Assembly (NCBI GenBank): GCA_964626685.1
Contig: CAZVJY010000007.1
Location: 79,840 to 143,839 of the forward strand
Length of the DNA: 64,000 nucleotides
From: RGEC01 sp964626685
Lineage (GTDB): Bacteria; Bacteroidota; Bacteroidia; NS11-12g; UBA955
Direction of reading: 5' to 3'
Shown: positions 25,453 through 35,349 of the stretch, in pieces
Layout: every line of letters starts with the position of its first letter
How positions within the stretch are numbered: the first letter of the stretch is position 1
Notes under the pieces: model-generated
Told to the model about the DNA's origin: nothing
Database searches by the model: none
The model's input: the letters and a program-made list of their open reading frames with translations, nothing else
Translations under genes and position numbers: made by a program

Positions 25453-28400
25453 ATGCGAATTTTACCGTCATTGTATTTTCGGTTGTTTATAGCCATTGCT
25501 TCCTTTATTTTTTCCTCCTGTGGAAGCGATGACTCAGAGCAGGCAATATTATTTGAACTAACCAAGCCGGAGGAAACTGGGATAACCTTCGTTAACTCTG
25601 TACCGGAAAACGATTCGCTGAATCAATTTATTTATCATTATCTCTTTAATGGAAACGGAGTTGCTACCGGCGACCTAAACAATGATGGTTTGCCTGAAGT
25701 TGTTTTTAGCGGTAACGAAAAATCGGCAGTGCTTTACCTGAACAAGGGGGACTTCAAATTTGAAGACATTACAGAAAAATCCGGTTTAAAAACAGCCTAC
25801 TGGATGAGTGGAATTAGCCTGGCTGATGTCAACAATGATGGTTTTCTGGATATTTACATCTGCAGAAGCGGACCAAATAAAAACAGGGATCGAAAACGAA
25901 ACTTACTGTTTATAAACAATGGCAACCTCACCTTTACGGAAAAGGCTGCCGCATGGGGCGTTGATGATCCGGGAAATGCTACTTGTGCTACCTTTTTCGA
26001 TATGGACAATGACGGCGACATGGATATGTACCTCGGCAACCACGCCGATCGCTTTTTTGATGATATCGCCACAAAGTTCACACCTGCCCTACACCGCGAT
26101 GAAACCAGCCAACAGCATCTTTTCAGAAATGATGGCAATAAGTTTACAGATGTGAGTGAAGCCGCCGGTGTGAATGCCATGGGGTATTGCCTTAGTGCAA
26201 CAGCGGCCGATTTTAATAAAGATGGATATGTGGATTTGTATGTATGTAATGACTACCATGTACCCGATTATTACTTTATAAATAATGGAAATGGCACTTT
26301 CAGTAATAAATTTGATACGTATTTCCGACACAGCAGCACCAACAGCATGGGCGCTGATGCTGCCGATTACAACAAAGACGGCTGGATAGATCTGTTTACC
26401 GTGGATATGTTATCAGATGATCCAAGACGTTTTGGCCTTCTTAAAGGACCGGAAAAATACGAATACTACAATACAGCGCAGAAGAACGGTTACGGCCTAC
26501 AATACATGCGCAATAACCTGCAAACCAATTTTAACGGCCACTTCTCTGATCTTGCATATTTGAATGGTGTTGCCAGAACAGACTGGAGCTGGAGTCCTCT
26601 CTTCGCTGATTTCGACAATGACGGATCAACCGATTTATTCATTACAAACGGGTATTACCGCGATGTTACAAATATGGATTTCATGTTGTTTCAAAACAGA
26701 AAGTACCAACAAATGAATCAATATGCTTCGCACAAAGAGATTCTGGAAAAACTGCCGTTTGAAAAAATATCAAACTATGCATACCGCAATATTGGCGACC
26801 ACAGGTTTAGTAATGTAACACAGCAATGGGGACTTGAAGAACCCTCACTCAGCACAGGTTCAGCCTATGCGGATTTAAATGCAGACGGCAAATTGGATCT
26901 CATTATCTGTAACCAGGGTGATGTGGCCTCCGTTTACAAAAATGTAGGAACAGAGAAAAACTACCTTCGTGTTAAGTGTAAGGGCGGAAAAAAGAACAAC
27001 AGATTTGGAGTTGGCTGCAAGCTCATGGTTACCGGAGACTCCGGAACCCAGATTATGGAAATGCAGCCTTCTAGAGGTTATCAAAGCACATCTGAACCCA
27101 TTTTTCATATAGGTCTTGGCGATGCAAAGTCATTGAAGCAGTTAACCGTGATATGGCCTAACGGAGAATTCCAGATTATCAAGGATGTGGCAGGAAACCA
27201 ACTGCTGGAGCTGGATGAAAAAGATGCCGGTGGCCGATGGAATTACAACCAGGAAAACAATCTTGTTTTTGAGGATATTACTGCCCAGTCCCAACTTGAT
27301 TTTGTGCACCAGGAAGGCGACAATCCCGATTTTAAATACGAACCTTTGATTCCGGGAAGATATACCATGCAAGGGCCCGGAAGTACTACCGGTGATGTAA
27401 ACGGAGATGGACTTACCGATTTGTTAATAACCAATGCCATGGGAAGCTGGGGTCCTGTTTTATACCTGCAAACACCCGGTGGAACGCTTTCTGCATCGTC
27501 CTCACAGCCGTGGAGAGCCATGAATGATATCGATGTCTTAGGCTGCCTGCTTTTTGATGCTGACAGCGATGGAGATAATGATGTTTACCTCGCGGCAGGG
27601 GGAAATGAATACCCATTTGATAATACACGCTATAAACACAGACTGTATTTAAATGATGGCAAAGGCAATTTCTCTGAAGCCCCCAAAGCACTTCCTGATG
27701 TAAACACCAGTGGATCGTGCATTGTGGCCGGTGACATAGACGGTGATGGTGACCTAGACCTGTTTGTTGGCGGTAGGCTTAAACCAAGAAGTTATCCAGA
27801 GGTAAAAATAAGAAGCTATCTGTTACTGAACAACAAAGGTTCCTTTTCGGATGTAACTGAATACGCTGCACCCGATTTATATCAGGCAGGCATGGTCAGT
27901 GCTGCTATATTTTGCGATTACAACAACGACAATAAACTGGATCTGGTTGTTTCGGGTGAATGGATGCCCGTTGCATTTCTTGCCAACAATGGTTCAAAAC
28001 TGGTAAATCAAAGCGGTGCCACGGGAACTGTGGGCTTTTCGGGCTGGTTTAACAGCCTAATGGCAGTAGATATTGATAACGACAACGATTTGGATATTGT
28101 CGCCGGTAACAAAGGTATGAATTCCTTCCTGAAGGCAACAACCGATGAGCCTCTCAAAGTATACTGGACCGATCTGGATGGAAGTGGAAATATTGATTTT
28201 TGGTTATCCTATACCCGAGATAATAAAGAATATCCTGTTTACGGACTTGAAGAAATGCTGACAGCTTATCCGCTCTTTATGAATAAACGTTTTACCGATT
28301 ACAATGAATTTGCTGGTAAATCTGTTTTTGAGGTATTTGGAGAAGAAAACAGCAAGAAGCAATCCATGAAGGCTACTGAGTTTAACAGCCTGCTGCTAAG

Positions 28401-28932
28401 GAACAGTGATGCTGTTTTCAGCATAGAGTATTTACCTCGCCTGGCTCAGGCAGGACCCATTTTTGGTATCGCTGCTGCTGATCTCGATGAAAATGGATTT
28501 CTGGATATTGTAGGCGTAGGTAATAGTTTTTCTCCAAGAGTACAGCACGGAAGAGACGATGCATTGCATGGATTTTTGCTCATGAACGATGGAAAAGCAT
28601 TGCAGTACAGCAATGGTATTTCCAATGGCTTTTACGTTCCAGGAGATGCAAAATCACTCGTTTGGATTGATTTATACGGCAAATCACTTAGCCTGGTAGC
28701 AAACCAGAATAATGACAAAAGCAAAGTATTTAGCCTGAAAAGCAAAAATTTAACATTCAGGGCAGCACCCCCTCGTGCCAGTAAAGCCGTTGTTTCGCTA
28801 AAAAATGGTGGCGGAAGAATTGAGAATTTATCACCAGGTTCGGGCTATCTATCAGCTTCAAGACCCGGCATATGGGTGAACAGTCAGGTAAAATCTGTGC
28901 AGTTTTTTGATGTAAATGGAAACAAACTCTGA
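25453..28932 (+). CDS. FG-GAP/VCBS repeat lipoprotein with ASPIC/UnbV domain (CRTAC1-like)
   Basis: The 1159-residue surface or periplasmic protein has a lipoprotein signal peptide (lipobox 'FIFSSC', Cys near residue 23). Two beta-propeller blocks of FG-GAP/VCBS repeats, with calcium-binding DxDxDG-like loops such as 'DLNNDGLPE', 'DMDNDGDMD' and 'DIDGDGDLD', occupy about 60-500 and 630-1080. Between them, about 520-595, is an ASPIC/UnbV domain ('MQPSRGYQSTSEPIFHIGLG'). Such proteins are common in Bacteroidota; the ligand is unknown, with extracellular recognition or adhesion as the general idea. No T9SS tail is apparent at its end. Confidence 0.85.
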   Translation: MRILPSLYFRLFIAIASFIFSSCGSDDSEQAILFELTKPEETGITFVNSVPENDSLNQFIYHYLFNGNGVATGDLNNDGLPEVVFSGNEKSAVLYLNKGDFKFEDITEKSGLKTAYWMSGISLADVNNDGFLDIYICRSGPNKNRDRKRNLLFINNGNLTFTEKAAAWGVDDPGNATCATFFDMDNDGDMDMYLGNHADRFFDDIATKFTPALHRDETSQQHLFRNDGNKFTDVSEAAGVNAMGYCLSATAADFNKDGYVDLYVCNDYHVPDYYFINNGNGTFSNKFDTYFRHSSTNSMGADAADYNKDGWIDLFTVDMLSDDPRRFGLLKGPEKYEYYNTAQKNGYGLQYMRNNLQTNFNGHFSDLAYLNGVARTDWSWSPLFADFDNDGSTDLFITNGYYRDVTNMDFMLFQNRKYQQMNQYASHKEILEKLPFEKISNYAYRNIGDHRFSNVTQQWGLEEPSLSTGSAYADLNADGKLDLIICNQGDVASVYKNVGTEKNYLRVKCKGGKKNNRFGVGCKLMVTGDSGTQIMEMQPSRGYQSTSEPIFHIGLGDAKSLKQLTVIWPNGEFQIIKDVAGNQLLELDEKDAGGRWNYNQENNLVFEDITAQSQLDFVHQEGDNPDFKYEPLIPGRYTMQGPGSTTGDVNGDGLTDLLITNAMGSWGPVLYLQTPGGTLSASSSQPWRAMNDIDVLGCLLFDADSDGDNDVYLAAGGNEYPFDNTRYKHRLYLNDGKGNFSEAPKALPDVNTSGSCIVAGDIDGDGDLDLFVGGRLKPRSYPEVKIRSYLLLNNKGSFSDVTEYAAPDLYQAGMVSAAIFCDYNNDNKLDLVVSGEWMPVAFLANNGSKLVNQSGATGTVGFSGWFNSLMAVDIDNDNDLDIVAGNKGMNSFLKATTDEPLKVYWTDLDGSGNIDFWLSYTRDNKEYPVYGLEEMLTAYPLFMNKRFTDYNEFAGKSVFEVFGEENSKKQSMKATEFNSLLLRNSDAVFSIEYLPRLAQAGPIFGIAAADLDENGFLDIVGVGNSFSPRVQHGRDDALHGFLLMNDGKALQYSNGISNGFYVPGDAKSLVWIDLYGKSLSLVANQNNDKSKVFSLKSKNLTFRAAPPRASKAVVSLKNGGGRIENLSPGSGYLSASRPGIWVNSQVKSVQFFDVNGNKL

Positions 28933-28937
28933 TTTTA

Positions 28938-28968
28938 TTTGAAAAACCAATAAATAAACCTATATTTG
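28938..28968 (+). promoter_or_regulatory. Consensus Bacteroidetes promoter of the 49-aa gene
   Basis: TTTG (28938-28941), a 19-base spacer and TATATTTG (28961-28968) match the TTTG-N19/20-TAnnTTTG consensus at every defined position. It is the best promoter in the window. The start codon of the small basic protein is 20 bases downstream. Confidence 0.75.
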
Positions 28969-28987
28969 CACTTCTAAAAAATCAGCC

Positions 28988-29137
28988 ATGGGAGTTACCA
29001 GACTAAAGCGCAAAGAAGCAAAAATCAGAGCCAGATCCAACCGCAGGGTGCAAACCATCAAGCGCCTCAAATCAGTGGTTTTACTTGCATCTCCTTTCAA
29101 AGGGGAGTCAGGTATAATTCTGGAAGATCAAGAATAA
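28988..29137 (+). CDS. Small basic protein (49 aa), function unknown
   Basis: The frame starts ATG 28988 and encodes 49 residues. The N-terminal 28 are strongly basic (MGVTRLKRKEAKIRARSNRR and onward, with about 12 Lys/Arg) and predicted helical; the tail is acidic. It has its own consensus promoter and a strong terminator, which supports a real, probably well-expressed gene. The composition resembles small ribosome- or nucleic-acid-binding proteins, but I cannot assign a family. An RNA gene occupying the same interval is an alternative, yet the basic/acidic amino-acid pattern and exact fit between promoter and terminator favour a protein. Confidence 0.65.
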   Translation: MGVTRLKRKEAKIRARSNRRVQTIKRLKSVVLLASPFKGESGIILEDQE

Positions 29138-29155
29138 TCCAACAAATGTGTTGTG

Positions 29156-29186
29156 AAAAGCGATCCGCAAGGGTCGCTTTTTTTTT
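29156..29186 (+). terminator. Strong rho-independent terminator after the 49-aa gene
   Basis: An 11-base-pair stem (AAAAGCGATCC with GGGTCGCTTTT, one T-G pair) is capped by a GCAA tetraloop and continues into a run of T. It lies 19 bases after the small gene's stop. Confidence 0.85.
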
Positions 29187-29250
29187 ATTCTGTCCAAATA
29201 GCAATTTCACTGCACACTTTGACAATTAATCTGCGAACTTTGTGTTTGCG

Positions 29251-30561
29251 ATGAGATCAATCCTTTTTCTATTTTCCCTGGTGTTGCTGATTGCTGCCTG
29301 TACAAAAAACAATACTAACAAAGTTATCCTGAAGCACGATGTGCTTTCAGAATGCAATAAGGCCATCCAAAACGCCGTGGTGGTGGATAGGGTTCCCCCG
29401 CCTGTTGCCAGTCGCAGGTACTACTATGCCGGAGTTGCAGCATATGAAGCGATTGTCCCCTTTTCAAAAGATTTCATTTCACTTGCCGGACAACTAAAAG
29501 GTCTTACAGACATACCAAAACCGGATACCAGTCTGGGTTATTGTCTTGACCTGGTAGCGGTGTGTGCCCATACCTACACCAGCCAAAAACTGGTTTTTCA
29601 GGAAGACAGCATATCAAACTTCAGAAAACGCAAACTTGATTATTATCAAAACGAACTCCCATCAAATACATTTAAAAATTCTGTGGCCTATGGTGATTCT
29701 GTAGGTGCTGCCATTGTGAGGTGGTCAAAATCCGACAATTACGGAAAAACACGGGGTACAGACTTTTACATTGTTAAAAAAGAAGATGGTAAATGGGAGC
29801 CTACACTGCCGGAATTTGGTGATGCGCTGGAGCCAAACTGGTTCAAACTGCGCACTGCTGTTATCCCCACTGCCTCAAGTATTGCTATTCCTGCACCTGA
29901 ACCTTTCAGTAAGGATAAAAACAGTCGTTTTATTAAAATAGCCAGGCAGGTGTACGATCAGAAAAAAAACCAGGATAGTTCATATTTAGCCATCGCAAAA
30001 TATTGGGACGACAACCCCAATTCAGCTATTCACTACGGACATGCAACCATCAATGTTTTACGTGTTTCTCCCCCAGGTCACTGGCTCAGTGTTTTTAGCC
30101 AGGCAGCAAGACAGCAGAAGTATGATTTGTTTAAATCAGCCGAAGGGATTGCACGCTTAAGTGCTGTGATTTATGATGCTTTTATTGTTTGCTGGGACAC
30201 CAAGTACAAAACTGAATATGTGCGCCCTGAGACGGTAATCCGCAAATTCATTGACAGCAGCTGGACACCTGCCATTCAGACTCCACCATTTCCAGAATAT
30301 CCCAGCGCTCATAGCGTGGTTAGTACCTCATCGGCAAAACTATTAACATCCATGTTTGGCGAATACGCCTTTACCGACAGCACACAAATCGAATTTGGGC
30401 TGGGTGCCAGAAGTTTTGCTAATTTCAAAGAAGCCGCAAATGAAGCCTGCATGAGCAGGCTCTACGGAGGCATTCATTTTATAGATGGAATAGAAAACGG
30501 CAAACTCATGGGTAATTTACTCGGAGAATATCACATCCGGAACGTAAAAACCCGACGGTAG
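29251..30561 (+). CDS. Vanadium-dependent haloperoxidase-like PAP2 lipoprotein
   Basis: From ATG 29251 the protein is 436 residues with a lipoprotein signal (MRSILFLFSLVLLIAAC); a GTG at 29242 is the alternative start. The C-terminal PAP2 domain has all three active-site motifs: K318-x6-R325-P, P351-S-A-H354, and S-R402-x6-H409. These bind vanadate in haloperoxidases or phosphate in phosphatases; in both the last His attacks or coordinates. The length and the long helical N-terminal part resemble Bacteroidota proteins annotated as vanadium haloperoxidases. Substrate and metal state cannot be read from sequence. Its stop lies two bases from the valS stop (convergent). Confidence 0.82.
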   Translation: MRSILFLFSLVLLIAACTKNNTNKVILKHDVLSECNKAIQNAVVVDRVPPPVASRRYYYAGVAAYEAIVPFSKDFISLAGQLKGLTDIPKPDTSLGYCLDLVAVCAHTYTSQKLVFQEDSISNFRKRKLDYYQNELPSNTFKNSVAYGDSVGAAIVRWSKSDNYGKTRGTDFYIVKKEDGKWEPTLPEFGDALEPNWFKLRTAVIPTASSIAIPAPEPFSKDKNSRFIKIARQVYDQKKNQDSSYLAIAKYWDDNPNSAIHYGHATINVLRVSPPGHWLSVFSQAARQQKYDLFKSAEGIARLSAVIYDAFIVCWDTKYKTEYVRPETVIRKFIDSSWTPAIQTPPFPEYPSAHSVVSTSSAKLLTSMFGEYAFTDSTQIEFGLGARSFANFKEAANEACMSRLYGGIHFIDGIENGKLMGNLLGEYHIRNVKTRR

Positions 30562-30563
30562 TA

Positions 30564-33176
30564 TTACAGAGATTGCAATTGCGATTGCAAACTCATAATT
30601 TTCTGCTCAGCATCTGCCTTTTTCTGCCTCTCCCTGTCAACCACATCCTGCTTTGCATTGGCGACAAACTTTTCATTGGATAGCTTTGCATCTACGCTCC
30701 GCATAAAACCTTGTAGGTAAGCTATTTCCTCTTCAAGCCGTTTCTTCTCTGCTTCAGTATTTACAGCAATATTCAGACGGATAAAGGCCTGCGATGTGCC
30801 CGCCATCACGGATACGGCAGAATCCGGCTTTTCTCCGTTTAAATAAAGCGTAACATTGGCAAGTTTCTCTATAAGCGCAGCATTCTCACTAAATACGTCA
30901 TCCTTACTTAAAAGAACTACTTCCAGGTTTTCTTTGGGAGATATTCCTTTGCTGTTTCGCACATTCCGTATTTCTGCAACGAGTACCAAAGGCAGCTCTG
31001 AAGGCAGTTCCATACCCTTTGATATGGGGTAAGTATCTGTAATACACGGTTTTTCCGGATGGGCAGCGTGCAAAGCATGATGCAGTTCTTCCGTAATAAA
31101 TGGCATGAATGGATGTAATAACCTAAGCAAAACATCAAAATGCTGTTTCACCTGATTGAGGGTTTGGGAATTAAGTTTCTCACTATGTGGTGGTTTAATT
31201 GCTTCCAGCAATACACTGCAGAAATCATCCCAAACCAGCTTATAAACCGACATCAGCGCATCATTCAGCCGAAATTCTTGAAATGCTTTCTCCATTTCAC
31301 CGGCAACAAAATCAGCCTTTGCCTCAAACCATTGCAGCACCTGCTTTTCATTGGGTCTTACTATTGCTTGCGAATCGGATTCCCAGCCAGAAACAAGCCT
31401 ATATGCATTCCAAATTTTATTACAGAAGTTTCTGCCTTGCTCAACCTGTGATTCGTCAAAAAGGATGTCATTTCCAGCAGGCGAACAAAGCAACATACCC
31501 ATACGAACACCATCAGCACCAAACTTCGCAATCAAATCAAGGGGATCTGGGCTGTTACCCAGGCTTTTACTCATTTTTCTGCGTTGTTTGTCCCGTACAA
31601 TACCTGTAAAATAAACATTTTTAAATGGCTTGTCCGATCCGTATTCGTAACCTGCCATAATCATTCTGGCTACCCAGAAAAAGATGATCTCAGGCGCAGT
31701 CACCAAATCATTGGTAGGATAATAATAACCAAGCTCTTTTTTACCCGCTTCTGCAAAACCGTCAAATACGCTGATTGGCCAAAGCCAGCTACTGAACCAT
31801 GTATCCAGCACATCCTCATCCTGCTTTAGCGCTTCTGCATTTACAGTTATCTGTTTTTTGGCAAACTCCACCGCAGCCTCATTTGCATCTTTTGCTACAA
31901 CAAACTGACCATCATTGGTATACCATGCAGGGATACGATGTCCCCACCACAATTGTCTGCTGATATTCCAGTCTTTAATATTTGAAATCCAATGATGGTA
32001 AGTATTTTTGAATTTAGCCGGATGAAATTTAATTTCATCGTTCATTACCGATGTTAATACCTCGGGATTTTTCTTCATGAAAGCCTGCATATCCATGAAC
32101 CATTGGGTACTGATTCGTGGCTCTACCACCGCATCGGTGCGTTCGCTGAATCCTACATTGTGTTTATAAGGTTCAGTCTTCAGCAACAATCCATTTGTTT
32201 CAAGTTCCTTAATCCAGAGCTTTCTTGCCTCAAAACGGTCCTTGCCAACGAATAAAATTCCCGCCTCAGAAATACTGCCATCCTCATTAAGGGTATCAAA
32301 GGCTGGCAGGTTGTACTTCTCTCCTATTTTGTAATCATTTATATCATGAGCCGGAGTTACTTTCAGCACACCTGTGCCAAAATCCATGGCGATGTATTCA
32401 TCAGCAATTACAGGTATTTTTCGGTTAATCAGGGGAACTATTACTTGTTTGCCAATCCAGGATTTATAACGGTCATCATCAGGATGCACACAAACAGCCA
32501 CATCACCTGCTATGGTTTCAGGACGGGCAGTTGCTACACTGATAAAATCACCGGAATTATCTTCTGAAACATATTTTACATAATAAAGGTTGTCGTTAAC
32601 CTCTCTAAAAATAACCTCTTCATCGCTTAAGGTTGTTCTTCCCTGAGGATCCCAGTTTACCATTTTGGTACCGCGGTAGATTAATCCTTTCCGGTATAGG
32701 TCGATAAAAACATCAATTACTGCATCATAAAGAGCCGGCTCCATTGTGAAACGTGTTCGGCTCCAGTCGCAGCTTGCCCCCAGTTTTTTTAATTGCTCCA
32801 GGATTATACCGCCATATTTATGGGTCCATTCCCATGCATGCTCCAAAAACGCCTCCCTGCTAAGGTCTTTTTTTGCAATTCCTTTCTCAGCTAGCATTTT
32901 TACCACCTTGGCCTCCGTGGCAATACTGGCATGATCGGTACCCGGCACCCAGCATGCGTTTTTACCCTGCATACGTGCGCGACGTATCAGCACATCCTGA
33001 ATGGTGTTGTTGAGCATGTGCCCCATATGCAGCACACCCGTTACATTCGGTGGAGGAATTACAACGCAATATGACTCACGTTCGTCTGGCGCTGAACGAA
33101 AATAATTGTTTTCCATCCAGTACTTATACCACTTTTCCTCAATCAACGAAGGGTCATACTTGCTGCTAATTTCCAT
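30564..33176 (-). CDS. valS: Valyl-tRNA synthetase
   Basis: The class I aminoacyl-tRNA synthetase charges tRNA-Val, including the UAC tRNA at 376. The 870 residues match the short bacterial form. The HIGH motif appears as HMGH (residues 50-53), within 'PPPNVTGVLHMGHM'. The editing domain follows with 'VATARPETIAGDVAV', then KMSKS as 'RRKMSKSLGNSPDP', the anticodon-binding domain, and a C-terminal coiled coil rich in Lys and Glu (about 810-870). The minus-strand upstream sequence holds TATTTTTG at 33182-33189, a possible -7 element. Confidence 0.96.
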   Translation of the reverse strand: MEISSKYDPSLIEEKWYKYWMENNYFRSAPDERESYCVVIPPPNVTGVLHMGHMLNNTIQDVLIRRARMQGKNACWVPGTDHASIATEAKVVKMLAEKGIAKKDLSREAFLEHAWEWTHKYGGIILEQLKKLGASCDWSRTRFTMEPALYDAVIDVFIDLYRKGLIYRGTKMVNWDPQGRTTLSDEEVIFREVNDNLYYVKYVSEDNSGDFISVATARPETIAGDVAVCVHPDDDRYKSWIGKQVIVPLINRKIPVIADEYIAMDFGTGVLKVTPAHDINDYKIGEKYNLPAFDTLNEDGSISEAGILFVGKDRFEARKLWIKELETNGLLLKTEPYKHNVGFSERTDAVVEPRISTQWFMDMQAFMKKNPEVLTSVMNDEIKFHPAKFKNTYHHWISNIKDWNISRQLWWGHRIPAWYTNDGQFVVAKDANEAAVEFAKKQITVNAEALKQDEDVLDTWFSSWLWPISVFDGFAEAGKKELGYYYPTNDLVTAPEIIFFWVARMIMAGYEYGSDKPFKNVYFTGIVRDKQRRKMSKSLGNSPDPLDLIAKFGADGVRMGMLLCSPAGNDILFDESQVEQGRNFCNKIWNAYRLVSGWESDSQAIVRPNEKQVLQWFEAKADFVAGEMEKAFQEFRLNDALMSVYKLVWDDFCSVLLEAIKPPHSEKLNSQTLNQVKQHFDVLLRLLHPFMPFITEELHHALHAAHPEKPCITDTYPISKGMELPSELPLVLVAEIRNVRNSKGISPKENLEVVLLSKDDVFSENAALIEKLANVTLYLNGEKPDSAVSVMAGTSQAFIRLNIAVNTEAEKKRLEEEIAYLQGFMRSVDAKLSNEKFVANAKQDVVDRERQKKADAEQKIMSLQSQLQSL

Positions 33177-33230
33177 GGTTGCAAAAATAATTTATTTTAT
33201 GGGAAGGATGCCTACAAACCATTATAAAAT

Positions 33231-33257
33231 AAAAAGCCCCGGATAATTTCCGGGGCC
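33231..33257 (-). terminator. Terminator of the actABCDEF operon
   Basis: On the minus strand GCCCCGGA pairs with TCCGGGGC around five bases, followed by CTTTTTATTTTAT. It lies 17 bases after the actF stop and upstream of valS, so the ACIII operon ends here. Confidence 0.85.
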
Positions 33258-33273
33258 TTAGAAAGTTCAATTA

Positions 33274-34701
33274 TTATACACCTACATCGTGGTGTGCAGA
33301 CTCTTCAATATAGGGATGGTTTACTGCGATCAGACCGCGCTTGGTAAGAGCGATCAGCACCCAATAAACAAATACACCACCGAACGTTAAGAGCGTTCCT
33401 ATTTCAAGCAATCCTATTTGCTGCCCTGGACCAAATACACCAGGAACAACCATCAGCCAAACATCATGGAAGTGACCGAAAATCAGGATGCAACCTACTA
33501 TGGTCAGAACAACCGGATTTCTTTTTGCATTTCTCATCATGAGGATTAGGAAAGGACACAGGAAGTTAAGAACAATATTCAGCAGGAAGTTAAACTTATA
33601 ATCTTCGTAGCGAATCTGGTAATATGACATCTCCTCGGGAATGTGGGCATACCAAATCAAGAGATATTGGCTTAACCAAATGTATGTCCAGAAGATAGAG
33701 AATGCAAACATAAACTTACCTAAATCATGGATGTGTTCATCAGAAACAATTTTCAGGTAACCCTGAGATCTGAGATAAAGAACAAACAAACAAATAATGG
33801 TAAGGGATGTTACCCAGGATGTTGCGAAATTGTAAACACCAAAAATGGTACTGAACCAATGAGCATCAATGCTCATCATCCACAACCAGGCTACCACAGC
33901 GATGGTAAATCCATAGATTACAGCAAAGCCTGCACTGTAGCGAATGCTCTTTTTAAAGAATGATACATCCCCTGGTTGCGCAGCATCTTCTGCTACAGAC
34001 AAACTTCTTAGCTTGCGACCGAGCATCCACCAGATAACCACTAAAACCACTGGAAAAATGAGGAACATTTTGCTGTTCAAGAACCATGACTTTCCGTCAA
34101 GAATTGCATCAAAACCCGGCTGTCCTTTTGTAAGATGCTGGTGTTCATAATGCACCCAGTGGTACAAATCTGATTTGGCAACCAAAATGGCAATGAAAGC
34201 CAATCCAAATGCTACGGGGAAAAAAGTAGAAATAGCCTCGGGTACCCTCTTAATGGCTGCACTCCAACCGGCATTGGCAATGTATTGAACCGCTACAAAA
34301 AACAGTGCGGCAAGAGAAACCATAAACAATAAATAACCAACAATCAGAATATTAGACCAAATACGGGTAGTCCATGGTTTATCCTGTTTGTGAAATTCGG
34401 CCCTAGGTCCAAACTTTTCATTTTCAACATTACCATGATGTTCGGCAGCTTTGGCGTGAGTATCTGCTGCATGTTCATTCACTGCAATTTCTCCGCCTGC
34501 GGCAGCGGTGGCTGCGTGCTCATGTTTGGTAGCAGCAGTTTCATGGCCATGACCATGCGAACCGCTTTTATCCATAGTAGCAATTCCTATGCCGGCAAGA
34601 ATTAAACCAATAACGGTAAGTCCTATGGCAAATCTTTTTGCTTTTGCAGGCACAGTAAACTGCTCCTGCTTAATCTCAATCTTATGATGTCCGTGTCCCA
34701 T
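33274..34701 (-). CDS. actF: Alternative Complex III subunit ActF (quinol:cytochrome c oxidoreductase membrane subunit)
   Basis: This NrfD-like polytopic subunit pairs with ActC in the membrane of ACIII, which oxidises menaquinol and reduces cytochrome c. The 475 residues carry about ten membrane helices; 'WGIVAKSDLYHWVHYEH'-type and 'WTYIWLSQYLLIWYAHIPEEMSYY' regions are typical of ActF. The N-terminus is odd: residues 1-110 are His-rich ('GSHGHGHETAATKHEHAAT', 'AADTHAKAAEHH') with one early helix, forming an extended acidic/His-rich region before the core. It is the last gene of the operon and is followed by a terminator. Confidence 0.9.
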   Translation of the reverse strand: MGHGHHKIEIKQEQFTVPAKAKRFAIGLTVIGLILAGIGIATMDKSGSHGHGHETAATKHEHAATAAAGGEIAVNEHAADTHAKAAEHHGNVENEKFGPRAEFHKQDKPWTTRIWSNILIVGYLLFMVSLAALFFVAVQYIANAGWSAAIKRVPEAISTFFPVAFGLAFIAILVAKSDLYHWVHYEHQHLTKGQPGFDAILDGKSWFLNSKMFLIFPVVLVVIWWMLGRKLRSLSVAEDAAQPGDVSFFKKSIRYSAGFAVIYGFTIAVVAWLWMMSIDAHWFSTIFGVYNFATSWVTSLTIICLFVLYLRSQGYLKIVSDEHIHDLGKFMFAFSIFWTYIWLSQYLLIWYAHIPEEMSYYQIRYEDYKFNFLLNIVLNFLCPFLILMMRNAKRNPVVLTIVGCILIFGHFHDVWLMVVPGVFGPGQQIGLLEIGTLLTFGGVFVYWVLIALTKRGLIAVNHPYIEESAHHDVGV

Positions 34702-34716
34702 TGAGTGTATTCTAAT

Positions 34717-35349
34717 TTAGTTGTTGGGTTTTACAGCGGTGCTATCTTTAGCTGCAGCAGGTTCTGCGCCGGCACCACTCAATTGTTTCACATACCTGAT
34801 AACCCTCCATCTGTCCATAGGTTTAAGTGCATAAGCATGGCTTCCCATGTTGTTTTTACCATAAGTTAATGTATGATAAATCTGACCTACAGAAATCTCC
34901 TTTATATATTTATCCTGGAAGTTTGGCCAAGCTGGTTTCCCAAGACCTTTTTTGAAGATTTCGCCGTCATTTCCGCCATTGGCACCATGACAAGGTGTGC
35001 AGTAAATACCAAAGAGGTATTTGCCGCGCTCGTCTTTGTCTTCAAAATCCGCAGGATAGGTGAATGCTTTGGATGCTTCATACCCGTCGGCACTATTATC
35101 ATAAGGATAATGAGTGGCTTCCTTGCCTATAGCAACGGTTCCTGCAACTGGCTCACGCATACTCATACCATAAGGATTTACGGTATTGCTGTCGCCCTGA
35201 TTATATGGCTCATAACCTTTGGAATAGGCCATATCAGGTGCGTATTCCCAGCCTGTGTTATTGCCACGGCTCACACATCCGGTTGACACTGCCGCAAGGG
35301 CAATCATTCCGGCACTGATATACAAAACGCTTTTCATGAATGATTTCAA
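34717..35349 (-). CDS. actE: Alternative Complex III subunit ActE (monohaem cytochrome c lipoprotein)
   Basis: ActE is the small c-type cytochrome that hands electrons from ACIII to the soluble carrier or oxidase. The 210 residues begin with a lipoprotein signal (lipobox 'VSTGC'). One haem site, 'CTPCHG', is near residue 115, and 'NNMGSHAYAL' supplies the likely distal Met. It sits 15 bases upstream of actF and abuts actD, in the standard order. Confidence 0.9.
   Translation of the reverse strand: MKSFMKSVLYISAGMIALAAVSTGCVSRGNNTGWEYAPDMAYSKGYEPYNQGDSNTVNPYGMSMREPVAGTVAIGKEATHYPYDNSADGYEASKAFTYPADFEDKDERGKYLFGIYCTPCHGANGGNDGEIFKKGLGKPAWPNFQDKYIKEISVGQIYHTLTYGKNNMGSHAYALKPMDRWRVIRYVKQLSGAGAEPAAAKDSTAVKPNN

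Noticed and set aside
31199..31609. A 136-residue frame opposite valS
   Set aside because: It is a shadow of valS codons with no start signal or motif.
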